Positions 1-8,667 of a stretch of 64,000 nt of DNA are shown here, piece by piece. This DNA comes from Streptomyces sp. NBC_01478 (GTDB lineage: Bacteria > Actinomycetota > Actinomycetes > Streptomycetales > Streptomycetaceae): NCBI RefSeq assembly GCF_036227225.1, contig NZ_CP109444.1, positions 1,798,001 through 1,862,000 on the forward strand. Direction: 5' to 3'. How positions within the stretch are numbered: position 1 is the stretch's first letter; the number at the start of each line of letters is the position of its first letter. The translations under genes and the position numbers were made by a program. Under the pieces are notes generated by a model. The model did not search any database. It was not told the origin of the DNA and saw nothing but the letters and a program-made list of their open reading frames with translations.

Positions 1-851
1 GGGACGACCCGTCGGCTCTTGAGCAGGAGTTCGGTGTCCGAGCGGAGCGCGAGGGCGCCCAGTTCCGCCATCCACTTGGTGGCGGGCAGCCCCACCGGGA
101 CGCCCCGGGCGGCGCGCAGGACGCGCATGAAGGCGCGCTGCGGGAGCGGTCCGGGGGCGGCGAGGTTCACCGGTCCGGTGATGTCGTCGCGGTCGAGAAG
201 GAACTCGACCGCGCGGACGAAGTCCTGGTCGTGGATCCAGGAGATGTACTGGGCACCGCCCGCGACCGGACCGCCGAGCCCGAGCCGGACCATCCCCGAC
301 AGGACGTCGAAGACACCGCCGCGGTCGGGGCTCATCACCATGGCGGCGCGCAGGGCGACCTTGCGGGTGTGCGGGGTGTCGGCCCGCTCCTGCTCGCGCT
401 CCCAGTTCCTGGCGATCTCCACGCTGTACGACCAGTAGCCGGGGACGTCCGGTTCGGCTCCGCCGATCACGCCGGTGGCCTCGTCGTTGGGGGCGTCGTA
501 GCGGTGGGCGTAGACGGTGGCGGTGCTCATCTGGAGCCAGACGCGCGGCGGTTGGGCCGCGGCGGCGACGGCCTCGCCGACGACCCGGGTGGAGTGCACG
601 CGCGAGTCCATCATGGCCTTCAGGTTGGCGGGGGTGTAGCGGCAACTGACGCTGCGACCCGCCAGGTTGATCACGGCGTCGCTGCCGTCGATCTCCCGGG
701 CCCAGGTGCCCGGGGTCTCGCCGTCCCACCACACCTCGCGGTCGCGCGTCGGCCGCCTGGTCAGGACGACGACCTCGTGACCGGCCCCGGTCAGGGCGCG
801 GTCGAGGATCGCGCCCACCTGTCCCGTACCGCCGGGAATGACGATCTTCAC
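1..851 (-). CDS. TIGR01777-family NAD-dependent epimerase/dehydratase (partial, C-terminus off the window)
   Basis: Translating the minus strand from GTG at 851 gives VKIVIPGGTGQVGAIL..., a Rossmann start with the GGTGQVG nucleotide-binding loop. It continues with GSDAVINLAGRSV and a motif containing MSTATVYAH, which is typical of the SDR39U1/TIGR01777 epimerases. Substrate is unknown for this family; the protein should be cytosolic. GGAAGGGGG lies about 6 bases before the GTG and decides the start. The frame is open to base 1, so roughly the last few dozen residues are missing. It is divergent from the alpha-galactosidase and has its own promoter at 887-916. Family assignment is firm; function is not known. 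Confidence 0.85.
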   Translation of the reverse strand, partial: MKIVIPGGTGQVGAILDRALTGAGHEVVVLTRRPTRDREVWWDGETPGTWAREIDGSDAVINLAGRSVSCRYTPANLKAMMDSRVHSTRVVGEAVAAAAQPPRVWLQMSTATVYAHRYDAPNDEATGVIGGAEPDVPGYWSYSVEIARNWEREQERADTPHTRKVALRAAMVMSPDRGGVFDVLSGMVRLGLGGPVAGGAQYISWIHDQDFVRAVEFLLDRDDITGPVNLAAPGPLPQRAFMRVLRAARGVPVGLPATKWMAELGALALRSDTELLLKSRRVV

Positions 852-886
852 CGGGCTCCCCCTTCCGATCGGACTGTTCGGGAGGG

Positions 887-916
887 AGCCTAGCGCAGAA
901 AGTTGAACGTGTTCAA
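887..916 (-). promoter_or_regulatory. Promoter for the epimerase gene, with an inverted repeat over the -35
   Basis: On the minus strand TTGAAC (916-911) is followed after 18 bases by TAGGCT (892-887), a good housekeeping promoter. The -35 is one arm of the inverted repeat TTGAAC-GT-GTTCAA (903-916), which could be an operator acting on this gene and on the divergent alpha-galactosidase. The promoter is an inference from spacing; the repeat is directly visible. Confidence 0.5.
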
Positions 917-1048
917 AACTCGCGCGATGGAAAGTCGAACAATAAATACGCAACTCTTCCAACAGAGTTCGACACGTCCTACCGTAATCGCGCACATGGC
1001 ATGCACAGGAAGTGATCCCATCTCTCGCGAGTCCGGAGGAACGTCACC

Positions 1049-3070
1049 ATGCGTCACCCCCACACCCGCACGGCCCGCCGAAGAGTCATCGGAGCGCTCA
1101 CAGCAGGGCTGTTGTGCACGGCAGGTCTCGCCGCACCCGCGGTCGCGGCCCCCGTGCAGGACCCCGTCTCCCCGACCCTGGCCGACGGTCAGGCGCTCAC
1201 ACCTCCGATGGGTTTCAACAACTGGAACTCCACCAACTGCCGTACCGAGTTCAACGAGTCCATGGTCGAGGGAATCGCGGACATCTTCATCAACAAGGGC
1301 CTCAAGGCCGCCGGTTACCAGTACGTCAACCTCGACGACTGCTGGGCCCTGCCGTCCCGGGACGCCGACGGCAAGCTCGTCCCCGATCCGGTCCGCTTCC
1401 CGCACGGCATCAAGGCCGTCGCGGACTACGTGCACTCCAAGGGACTCAAGCTCGGCATCTACACCAGCGCGGGCACGAAGACGTGCAACGACGCCGGCTT
1501 CCCCGGCGGCCTGGGTCACGAGTACAGCGACGCGCAGCAGTTCGCCGACTGGGGCGTGGACTATCTCAAGTACGACAACTGCAACAACCAGGGCGTGGAC
1601 GCCAAGTTGCGCTACAACACGATGCGCGACGCGCTGAAGGCGACCGGCCGCCCGATCGTCTTCAGCATCTGCGAGTGGGGCGAGAACAAGCCCTGGGAGT
1701 GGGCCGCGGACGTCGGACACCTGTGGCGCACGACCGGTGACATCAGCGACAACTGGGGCTCGATGCTGTCGATCCTCAAGCAGAACCTGCCGCTGGCGCC
1801 GTACGCCGGCCCCGGGCACTGGAACGACCCCGACATGCTGGAGGTCGGCAACGGCGGCATGACGGACACCGAGTACCGCTCGCACTTCTCGCTCTGGTCG
1901 ATCATGGCCGCGCCGCTCCTCATCGGCTCCGACCTCCGTACCGCGACCGCCGCGACCTTCGACATCCTCGACAACAAGGAGGTCATCGCGGTCGACCAGG
2001 ACCCGCTGGGCAAGCAGGGCAACGTTGTCACGTCCGAGGGCGGACGCTGGGTCGTCGCCAAGGAGATGAAGGACGGCAGCCGCAGCGTCGCGCTCTTCAA
2101 CGAGTCCGGCAGCGCCCAGCGCATCGCCACGACCGCGGCGGCCGTAGGCCTCCCGAACGCCAAGGCGTACACCCTGCGCGACCTGTGGCAGCACCAGAGC
2201 TACAACACGGCGGGCGCGATCTCCGCGACCGTCCCGGCCCACGGCACGGTCCTCGTCCGGGTCTCGGCCGACCGGCACGCGACCGCGAACCCGCCCGCCG
2301 TCGAACTCGGCCTGGACAGCGCCCCGTTGGTCCAGGCCGCGACGCCGACCCCGCTCACGACGACGGTGACCGACCTCGGCCGTACGACCGCCGAGCACGT
2401 CACCGTGAGCCTGACCGGGCCCACGGGCTGGAAGGTGCGGGCCGAGTCGCCGACGACCGCCAAGGCCGTACGGACGGGCCGGTCGCTGCGCACCAAGTGG
2501 ACGGTCACCGCTCCGGCGGGGACGCCGGCGGGATCGTACGACCTGACGCTGAAGGCGAGTTACCGCTCGCCGAGCGGTACGCGCGTCACCAACTCCGTGC
2601 CGTTCACCGCGTCCGTGGTGGTGGCGCCGCCTGCGGGGACGTCGTATCTCGGTGATCTTCCGTGGATGTCAACGGCCAATGGGTACGGGCCCGTTGAGCG
2701 CGACACCAGCAACGGGGAGAGCGCCGCCGGGGACGGTCATCCGATCACCCTGGGCGGAGTGGTGTACGCCAAGGGGCTTGGCGTACACGCCGAGAGCGAC
2801 GTCGAGTACTACACCGGGAAGGCGTGCGAGAAGGTCACCGCGGACGTCGGTGTGGACGACGAGAAGGGGGCCAACGGGACCGTCGCCTTCGAGATCTGGG
2901 CGGACGGCGCGAAGGTCGCCTCGACCGGCGTCCTCACCAACGCGATGCCCGCCCAGCCGATCACTGCGGACGTGACCGGCGCCCAGGTGGTCCGACTCGT
3001 CGTCACCGACGGCGGCGACGGGATCGACTCGGACCACGCGGACTGGGCGGACGCTCAACTCACCTGCTGA
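1049..3070 (+). CDS. Secreted alpha-galactosidase (GH27) with NEW3 and NPCBM domains
   Basis: 673 residues. A Sec-type signal peptide with an arginine-rich start (RTARRRVIGALTAGLLCTAG) is followed by a GH27 barrel beginning at ALTPPMGFNNWNS. The nucleophile motif YLKYDNC places the catalytic Asp at residue 176, and GHWNDPDM (D260/D262) holds the acid/base. After the barrel comes a NEW3-type Ig-like domain (about 410-515) and a C-terminal NPCBM carbohydrate-binding domain (about 530-673). It should release terminal alpha-galactose (or alpha-N-acetylgalactosamine) from plant polymers outside the cell. It neighbours a ROK kinase and a LacI regulator, fitting sugar uptake. The ATG follows a GGAGG-like site at 1036-1040. 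Confidence 0.93.
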   Translation: MRHPHTRTARRRVIGALTAGLLCTAGLAAPAVAAPVQDPVSPTLADGQALTPPMGFNNWNSTNCRTEFNESMVEGIADIFINKGLKAAGYQYVNLDDCWALPSRDADGKLVPDPVRFPHGIKAVADYVHSKGLKLGIYTSAGTKTCNDAGFPGGLGHEYSDAQQFADWGVDYLKYDNCNNQGVDAKLRYNTMRDALKATGRPIVFSICEWGENKPWEWAADVGHLWRTTGDISDNWGSMLSILKQNLPLAPYAGPGHWNDPDMLEVGNGGMTDTEYRSHFSLWSIMAAPLLIGSDLRTATAATFDILDNKEVIAVDQDPLGKQGNVVTSEGGRWVVAKEMKDGSRSVALFNESGSAQRIATTAAAVGLPNAKAYTLRDLWQHQSYNTAGAISATVPAHGTVLVRVSADRHATANPPAVELGLDSAPLVQAATPTPLTTTVTDLGRTTAEHVTVSLTGPTGWKVRAESPTTAKAVRTGRSLRTKWTVTAPAGTPAGSYDLTLKASYRSPSGTRVTNSVPFTASVVVAPPAGTSYLGDLPWMSTANGYGPVERDTSNGESAAGDGHPITLGGVVYAKGLGVHAESDVEYYTGKACEKVTADVGVDDEKGANGTVAFEIWADGAKVASTGVLTNAMPAQPITADVTGAQVVRLVVTDGGDGIDSDHADWADAQLTC

Positions 3071-3115
3071 GCAGGGGCGAAGGCCACTGAACGAACGTTT
3101 CGTCCGGTCTGTGCC

Positions 3116-4069
3116 TCACACCCCGGCCGCGGTCGTGCTCGCCCGCCCGGCGAGCGCGGCCGCGGCCGCTCCCACCAGCCCGGCGTCCGTGCCCATCTGG
3201 GCCGGCGTCACCGTCAGGCGCCGTACGAAGGACAGCGTCGCGTAGTCGCTCAGGGCCTTGCGCAGCGGTGTGAAGAGCACGTCGCCCGCCTTGCCCACGC
3301 CCCCGCCGATCACGGCGATGTCGATCTCGACCAGGGTCGCGGTGGCCGCGATTCCGGCGGCGAGGGCCTGCGCGGCCCGCTCGAAGGAGGCCACGGCGAC
3401 CGGGTCGCCCGCGCGGGCGGCGGCGGCCACCGCGGCGGCCGAGGCGTCGCCGTCCGGGCCCGGCCGCCAACCGCCCTCGACCGCCCGCCGGGCGATGTTG
3501 GGACCGCTGGCGATCCGCTCGACGCAGCCGCGCGAACCGCACGGGCAGGCGTCACCGTCCAGGTCCACGCTGATGTGACCGATGTGGCCCGCGTTGCCGG
3601 TGGGCCCGGGGTGCAACTGCCCGTTGAGGACGAGGCCGCCCCCGACGCCCGTGGAGACCACCATGCACAGCGCGTTGGCGTGTCCGCGCGCGGCGCCCTG
3701 CCAGTGCTCGGCCGCCGTGATCGCCACGCCGTCGCCGATCAGCTCGACGGGCAGGTCCCCGGTCGCCGCACGCACCCGCTCGACGAGCGGATAGTCGCGC
3801 CAGCCGGGCACGTTGACCGGGCTCACGGTGCCGGCGGAGGCGTCCACGGGACCCGCGCTGCCGATGCCGAGGGCGCTGACGCGGGACCACGAGGGCGATG
3901 CGGTGAGCTCGGCGAGCACCTCCGCCACGGCTCGCATCACGGTGTCGCCGTCGTCCTGCGAGGGCGTCGGGCGCTGCGCGCGCACCAGGATCTTGCCGTG
4001 GCCGTCCACCAGCGCCCCGGCGATCTTGGTGCCGCCGATGTCGAGCGCGGCCACGAGGTCGGTGTGCAT
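3116..4069 (-). CDS. ROK-family sugar kinase
   Basis: 317 residues from ATG at 4069 (a GTG directly before it at 4072 is possible; GGGGAG lies 10-13 bases upstream). N-terminal AALDIGGTKIAGALVD is the ATP phosphate-binding signature. GNAGHIGHIS is followed by the ROK zinc motif CPCGSRGCVE, so it is a kinase-like member, not an NagC-type repressor; there is no N-terminal HTH. It should phosphorylate glucose or a related hexose/hexosamine in the cytosol; the sugar cannot be fixed from sequence. The gene converges on alpha-galactosidase and diverges from a LacI regulator, with a LacI-type operator between the two. Confidence 0.88.
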   Translation of the reverse strand: MHTDLVAALDIGGTKIAGALVDGHGKILVRAQRPTPSQDDGDTVMRAVAEVLAELTASPSWSRVSALGIGSAGPVDASAGTVSPVNVPGWRDYPLVERVRAATGDLPVELIGDGVAITAAEHWQGAARGHANALCMVVSTGVGGGLVLNGQLHPGPTGNAGHIGHISVDLDGDACPCGSRGCVERIASGPNIARRAVEGGWRPGPDGDASAAAVAAAARAGDPVAVASFERAAQALAAGIAATATLVEIDIAVIGGGVGKAGDVLFTPLRKALSDYATLSFVRRLTVTPAQMGTDAGLVGAAAAALAGRASTTAAGV

Positions 4070-4181
4070 CACAGTGTCAGATCTCCCCGTCACACATTGA
4101 GAACCACCAGAAGGTGAGTTGGGCCGGTCTCGCGGTGGGGGCGCAGGCCGGAGATATCGGTGGACAGTCTCTCTCGCATAT

Positions 4182-4193
4182 GACAACGTTGTC
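4182..4193. promoter_or_regulatory. LacI-family operator between the ROK kinase and the LacI regulator
   Basis: GACAACGTTGTC is a perfect 12-bp palindrome with the central CG usual for LacI-family sites (context TGACAACGTTGTCC, 4181-4194). It lies between the two divergent starts (4069 and 4278), the position expected for auto- and cross-regulation. The protein-site pairing is inferred. Confidence 0.6.
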
Positions 4194-4277
4194 CAGGCTC
4201 TATGCTCGACGCCACATCCTCATACAAACCCATGGACCTATGCATCCCCCGTGGACGACAGGACAGGACAGCGCATC

Positions 4278-5315
4278 GTGCCAGAGACCGCCCGCCGCCC
4301 CGAGAACCGCTACGGCAACCGTCCGACCATGAAGGACGTGGCCGCACGCGCCGGTGTCGGCCTGAAAACGGTGTCGCGTGTGGTCAACGGCGAACCGGGC
4401 GTCACCCCGGACACCGAGCGCCGCGTCCAGGAGGCCATCGACGCCCTCGGCTTCCGCCGCAACGACAGCGCCCGCGTCCTGCGCAAGGGCCGCACGGCCA
4501 GCATCGGCCTCGTCCTGGAGGACCTCGCCGACCCGTTCTACGGCCCCCTCAGCCGCGCCGTCGAAGAGGTGGCCCGCGCCCACGGCGCCCTGCTCATCAA
4601 CGGCTCCAGTGCCGAAGACCCGGACCGCGAGCAGGAGTTGGTGCTCGCGCTGTGCGCCCGGCGCGTGGACGGGCTGGTGGTGATCCCGGCCGGGGACGAC
4701 CACCGCTATCTGGAGCCGGAGATCAAGGCGGGCGTCGCGACCGTGTTCGTGGACCGCCCGGCCGGCCAGATCGACGCGGACGTCGTCCTGTCCGACAGCT
4801 ACGGCGGCGCGCGCGACGGCGTCACCCATCTCATCTCCCACGGCCACCGGCGCATCGGCTTCATCGGTGACATGCCCCGCATCCACACGGCCGTCGAGCG
4901 ACTGCGCGGTTACCGGGCCGCCATGGAGGACGCGGGCATACCGGTCGAGGACGCCTGGATGTCCCTCGGCGTGACCGACCCCGTCCGGGTGCGCCGGGCG
5001 GCGGAGGAGATGCTGACCGGCCCCTCCCCGGTGACCGCGATCTTCGCCGGCAACAACCGTGTGACGGTCACCGTCGTCCGGGTCCTCGCCGAACAGACCC
5101 GCCGGGTCGCCCTCGTCGGCTTCGACGACTTCGAACTCGCCGACCTGCTCCAGCCGGGCGTGACCGTCGTCGCCCAGGACTCGGCGACCCTCGGCCGCAC
5201 GGCAGCCGACCGCCTCTTCCGCCAACTGGACGGCACGCTCATCGCCCCGGAGCGCATCGAGCTGCCGACCCGGCTGATCACCCGGGGCTCGGGCGAGCTG
5301 CCGCCGTCGGACTGA
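4278..5315 (+). CDS. LacI-family transcriptional repressor
   Basis: 345 residues from GTG at 4278. The HTH reads TMKDVAARAGVGLKTVSRVVNG followed by the hinge region ALGFRRNDSARVLRKGRTASIG; the periplasmic-binding-protein-like effector domain follows to the end (NNRVTVTVVRVL, VGFDDFELADLL). It should repress sugar genes until a sugar ligand binds. Start choice is uncertain: AGGACAG lies about 12 bases before 4278, while GTG at 4251 has no visible ribosome site. The palindrome at 4182-4193 lies between it and the divergent ROK kinase, so that kinase is the likely target along with itself. Confidence 0.9.
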   Translation: MPETARRPENRYGNRPTMKDVAARAGVGLKTVSRVVNGEPGVTPDTERRVQEAIDALGFRRNDSARVLRKGRTASIGLVLEDLADPFYGPLSRAVEEVARAHGALLINGSSAEDPDREQELVLALCARRVDGLVVIPAGDDHRYLEPEIKAGVATVFVDRPAGQIDADVVLSDSYGGARDGVTHLISHGHRRIGFIGDMPRIHTAVERLRGYRAAMEDAGIPVEDAWMSLGVTDPVRVRRAAEEMLTGPSPVTAIFAGNNRVTVTVVRVLAEQTRRVALVGFDDFELADLLQPGVTVVAQDSATLGRTAADRLFRQLDGTLIAPERIELPTRLITRGSGELPPSD

Positions 5316-5322
5316 GCGGCGG

Positions 5323-6072
5323 GTGAACCACCCCACGGGCGAGCGTACGTTGGAGGGGCTGGGGCTGGCTCGGGCGCCGCGCGAGGATCCCCTCAGTTAC
5401 CCGGGCGCGTGGCCCTCCGCGTCCGGACTCCTCGTCGGGGACCGGCTGTTGCCCCTCGCCGACAGCGTCACGTATGAAGACCGCACGCCGGTGCTCGCCG
5501 TCGGTTCCAACGCCTGTCCCGGCCAACTGCGCCACAAGATGGCGGAGTTCGGGATCGTGTCCCCCGTCCCGATGGTGAAGGTACGGGTCACGGGCATCGA
5601 CATCGGCGTCTCCGCGCATGTGAGCCGCGTGGGGTACGTGTCGGCGTCGCCGGTCAACTCTCCCGGTGTCGTACGGGAGTTGTTCGTGACGTGGTTCGAC
5701 GCGCGGCAGCTCGCGGTGGTGGACGCGAGCGAAGTGGCGTACCACCGGGCGTGGTTGCCCGGGACCGAGTTCCCTGTCGCGCTCGGTTCGGGGGAGTTGC
5801 TGCGGGGCGCGTACGTCTACGTCAACCGGCGGGGTGTCCTGCACGACGGCACGGGCGTGCCGAGCCGGCATCCGGGTGAGCGGGCGCTGCTCACCGAACT
5901 GCTGGGTGGCTCGGCGGAGTTGAGGAAGCTGTTCGGGCGGACGCCGGAGGAGTTCTGCGCACGGGCGCGCGCCGACCGGGAGTTGTGCGAGCGGGGTACG
6001 CGGCTGTTCCGGGAGGAGGGGCTGGTGACGGTGTCGGGGCTGGAAGGCTTCGTTCGGCGTCAACTGGCCTGA
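5323..6072 (+). CDS. Conserved protein of unknown function
   Basis: 249 residues, soluble, GTG start 7 bases after the LacI stop, so it may be co-transcribed. No family I can name with confidence. The segment TPVLAVGSNACPGQLRHKM resembles the YGSN entry loop of gamma-glutamylcyclotransferase-like folds, and VRELFVTWFDARQLAVVDASE is compatible, but the catalytic Glu cannot be placed. No signal peptide or membrane segment. It converges on the Ser/Thr kinase gene with 34 bases between stops. Confidence 0.75.
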   Translation: MNHPTGERTLEGLGLARAPREDPLSYPGAWPSASGLLVGDRLLPLADSVTYEDRTPVLAVGSNACPGQLRHKMAEFGIVSPVPMVKVRVTGIDIGVSAHVSRVGYVSASPVNSPGVVRELFVTWFDARQLAVVDASEVAYHRAWLPGTEFPVALGSGELLRGAYVYVNRRGVLHDGTGVPSRHPGERALLTELLGGSAELRKLFGRTPEEFCARARADRELCERGTRLFREEGLVTVSGLEGFVRRQLA

Positions 6073-6106
6073 TGCTGTGGGCTGTGGGCTGTATGCCGTG
6101 ACGGCC

Positions 6107-8545
6107 TCAGCAGACCGGGAGCCCCGGGACCGGTTCGTCGTTGCCCCCGCCCTTGATGTAGACGTCGCTGACGTAGACGTCCGTGTTGCCGCTGTCGTCG
6201 TCCGTCTTGGCCCACCAGACGTTGGTCCACTGGCCGTACGTCTCGCGGCGGCCCACGTTCTGCTGGCAGAAGAAGTAGTTGGTACCGGCGCCCAGGACAC
6301 CGACTTCGGTACCGGACGCGGTGTAGGACTTGGCGCTGCGCCACACCTGGCAGTTGTACTTGCCGCCGCCGATGGACTGGCAGGCGGGGGTTGCGCTGGA
6401 GCTGGAACTGGGAGTGGCTCCGCCGGTCGTGGGAGCGCTGCCGCCGCCGACCTCGGACTTGGTCGGGGCGGCGCCGGGAGCCTGCCCTTCCGTTGTGCTC
6501 TCCCCCTTGCCGGTGTCCTGCTGGGTCGGCGCCTGGGCCCCGTCGTCGCCCTGTCCGGTGGGCTTGGCGTCGGCCGAGCGGTGGCCGTCCGTAGGCCCGG
6601 TGGGCGAAGCGGGACCGACCACGTCACCGGCCGGGGCGGAGAGGCTGGGCTGCGAAGTGGCCTTGCTGTCCCCGGAGTTGACCATGCGAGCGACGAACAC
6701 TCCGGCACCGGCGAGGACGACGGCGACGACTGCGGCGGCTATCAGGATGCGGGCGTTGCGGCGGGGTGCGGCTGGTGGGCGGGTGGTCATGGGGCCGGTC
6801 GGATGGGCTACGGGGGTGAGGGGCGGGCCGAAGCCTTGGGGTACGGAGGAGGGAAGAGGCGTGGACGTGGAGGTGGGAGGGGGCGTGGATGCGGAGGTGG
6901 GAGCGGATGGGAGGGCGTCGGAAGCGAGTCGTTCCGAGGGGTCGGGGCCCTGCTCTCCCGGTCCGGGCGCGCTTGCCGCACCTGATCCGTGCGCCGTGGC
7001 CTCAAGTGGCCCTGGTGAGCCAAGGTTCTGCGGACCTGGTCCGGGCGCGCCTGCCGCACCCGATCCATACGCCGCGGCCTCAAGCTGCCCCGAAGAACCG
7101 AAGCCCCGCTCACCCGATCCAGGCGCACCTGCCTCACCCGACCCCTGCACCGCTGCCTCAAGTCGGCCCGGCGACCCCAGGTCCTGCTCACCCCGTCCGG
7201 ACGCACCTGCCGCACCCGACCCGTACGCTGCGGCTTCAAGTCGCCCCGGTGATCCAGGTATTGACTGTTCCGATCCGGACCGCCCTGCGGTGGCGGCCAC
7301 GGCGTTGCCCGGTCCCGCAGACTCGGGCGTACCGCCGCTTGCCGGTTCGACGCCGCCGTCGCCATCGCCGACCAGCTCGACGGCCCCAAAGCCTTGCCCG
7401 GCCGGAGCCACACCCCCCGCACCCTCGACACTCTGCCCAGCCGAAGCCACGCCCTCCGCGCCGCCCAGCCCGGCTGCAGTAACAGCCCCTGCCGACCCAA
7501 TCCCCCGCCCGGTCTCCGCGGGCCCAGCAACACCCGCTTCCTCAGCACCGGCACCGGCACCGGCACCCGCCAGCGCCGCCCCCGTTACCCCCTCCGTTTC
7601 CGAAGTCCCCGCTCCCGCACTCCCCTTCGGCTCCACCGCCCCGAACCTCGGCGCCGGCGCCGGAGTCCCCCCACCGGTCGCCCGCAACATGGTCGTCGGC
7701 GCATCTGACCTCGCCGATCCCGCCACCGCTTCCAGCAGCTCCCGCGCCCGGTCGGCCCCGGGGCGCAACTCAGGGCGCTTGTCCATCAGTTGGCGTAGGA
7801 CAGGGCCGAGGCGACCTGCCCGGTGGGGTTCCGGGAAGGGTTCGGAGACGATCGCCGTGAGGGTGGAGTACGTCGAGGTGCGGCGGAACGGTGCGGTGCC
7901 CTCGACCGCCGCGTACAGCGTGGCGCCCAGGGCCCAGACGTCGGAGGCCGGGCCGGGGTCCGCGCCCTGGGCCCGCTCGGGGGCCAAGTAGTCCAGGGAG
8001 CCGATGAGTTCACCGCTCCGGGTGAGGTGCGTGGCGGAACCGTCACCCGGGTCGTCCATCGTCGCTATGCCGAAGTCCGTGAGGACGACGCGGCCCGTGC
8101 GGTCCAGAAGGATGTTGCCCGGCTTCACATCGCGGTGCAGGACGCCCACGGAGTGCGCCGCGGCCAGCGCCTCCATCACCTTCGCGCCGATCCCGGCCGC
8201 CTCGCGCGGGTCGATCGGGCCGCGCTCCCCCAGGACGTCGTCGAGGGACGGCCCGTCGATCAACTCCATGACGATCAGCGGGCGTCCGTCGACCTCGGCG
8301 ATGTCGTGCACGACGACGACACCGGTGTGGCGGACCCGCGCCGCCGCCCGCGCCTCGCGCTGCATCCGCAGCCGCAGGTCGGCCAGTTCGGGACCGTGGG
8401 CGTCGGTGAAGGTGCGCAGTTCCTTGACGGCGACCTCACGGCCGAGGACCTCGTCGACGGCCCGCCAGACGACCCCCATGCCGCCGCGCCCGAGTCGGGA
8501 CACGACCCGATAGCGCCCCGCCAGCAGTCGGTCGACCCCGTCCAC
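6107..8545 (-). CDS. Transmembrane serine/threonine protein kinase with repeat-rich linker
   Basis: 812 residues from GTG at 8545, chosen because GGGGGAG lies 9 bases upstream. The Hanks kinase domain spans about 8-265: LGRGGMGVV glycine loop, VAVKE (K41), HRDVKPGN (D139), DFGIA (D157). A long Ala/Gly/Pro/Ser linker follows and contains four 26-residue repeats (see 6944-7255). One transmembrane helix lies at about 598-622 (ILIAAAVVAVVLAGAGVFVA). The outside part has a Thr/Ser/Gly-rich stalk and a C-terminal domain of about 90 residues with four Cys, with an SH3-like look (YGQWTNVWWAKT). It is a membrane signalling kinase; the ligand and targets are unknown. Confidence 0.92.
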   Translation of the reverse strand: MDGVDRLLAGRYRVVSRLGRGGMGVVWRAVDEVLGREVAVKELRTFTDAHGPELADLRLRMQREARAAARVRHTGVVVVHDIAEVDGRPLIVMELIDGPSLDDVLGERGPIDPREAAGIGAKVMEALAAAHSVGVLHRDVKPGNILLDRTGRVVLTDFGIATMDDPGDGSATHLTRSGELIGSLDYLAPERAQGADPGPASDVWALGATLYAAVEGTAPFRRTSTYSTLTAIVSEPFPEPHRAGRLGPVLRQLMDKRPELRPGADRARELLEAVAGSARSDAPTTMLRATGGGTPAPAPRFGAVEPKGSAGAGTSETEGVTGAALAGAGAGAGAEEAGVAGPAETGRGIGSAGAVTAAGLGGAEGVASAGQSVEGAGGVAPAGQGFGAVELVGDGDGGVEPASGGTPESAGPGNAVAATAGRSGSEQSIPGSPGRLEAAAYGSGAAGASGRGEQDLGSPGRLEAAVQGSGEAGAPGSGERGFGSSGQLEAAAYGSGAAGAPGPGPQNLGSPGPLEATAHGSGAASAPGPGEQGPDPSERLASDALPSAPTSASTPPPTSTSTPLPSSVPQGFGPPLTPVAHPTGPMTTRPPAAPRRNARILIAAAVVAVVLAGAGVFVARMVNSGDSKATSQPSLSAPAGDVVGPASPTGPTDGHRSADAKPTGQGDDGAQAPTQQDTGKGESTTEGQAPGAAPTKSEVGGGSAPTTGGATPSSSSSATPACQSIGGGKYNCQVWRSAKSYTASGTEVGVLGAGTNYFFCQQNVGRRETYGQWTNVWWAKTDDDSGNTDVYVSDVYIKGGGNDEPVPGLPVC
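6944..7255 (-). repeat. Four tandem 78-bp repeats inside the kinase linker
   Basis: Four consecutive in-frame copies, each 26 codons, of the pattern G-S-P-G-x-L-E-A-A-x-x-G-S-G-x-A-x-A-P-G. Copies are diverged but colinear, and flanking sequence is also Ala/Gly rich. They lie in the cytosolic linker between kinase and membrane helix, so copy number should change linker length without a frameshift. Confidence 0.8.
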
Positions 8546-8667
8546 GCGTCCGCTCTCCCCCGAAGGCACCGCACCGCTCCGTCCCTGTGGCACATCCCAT
8601 GAACGCCGTACAGCCTACGGGGCGGCAGTGACAACAGAAGTCGGCGCCAACACCTGTGACAGGTCCG

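Noticed and set aside
890..2398. Minus-strand open frame opposite the alpha-galactosidase
   Set aside because: Antisense to a gene with GH27 motifs; no domain of its own.
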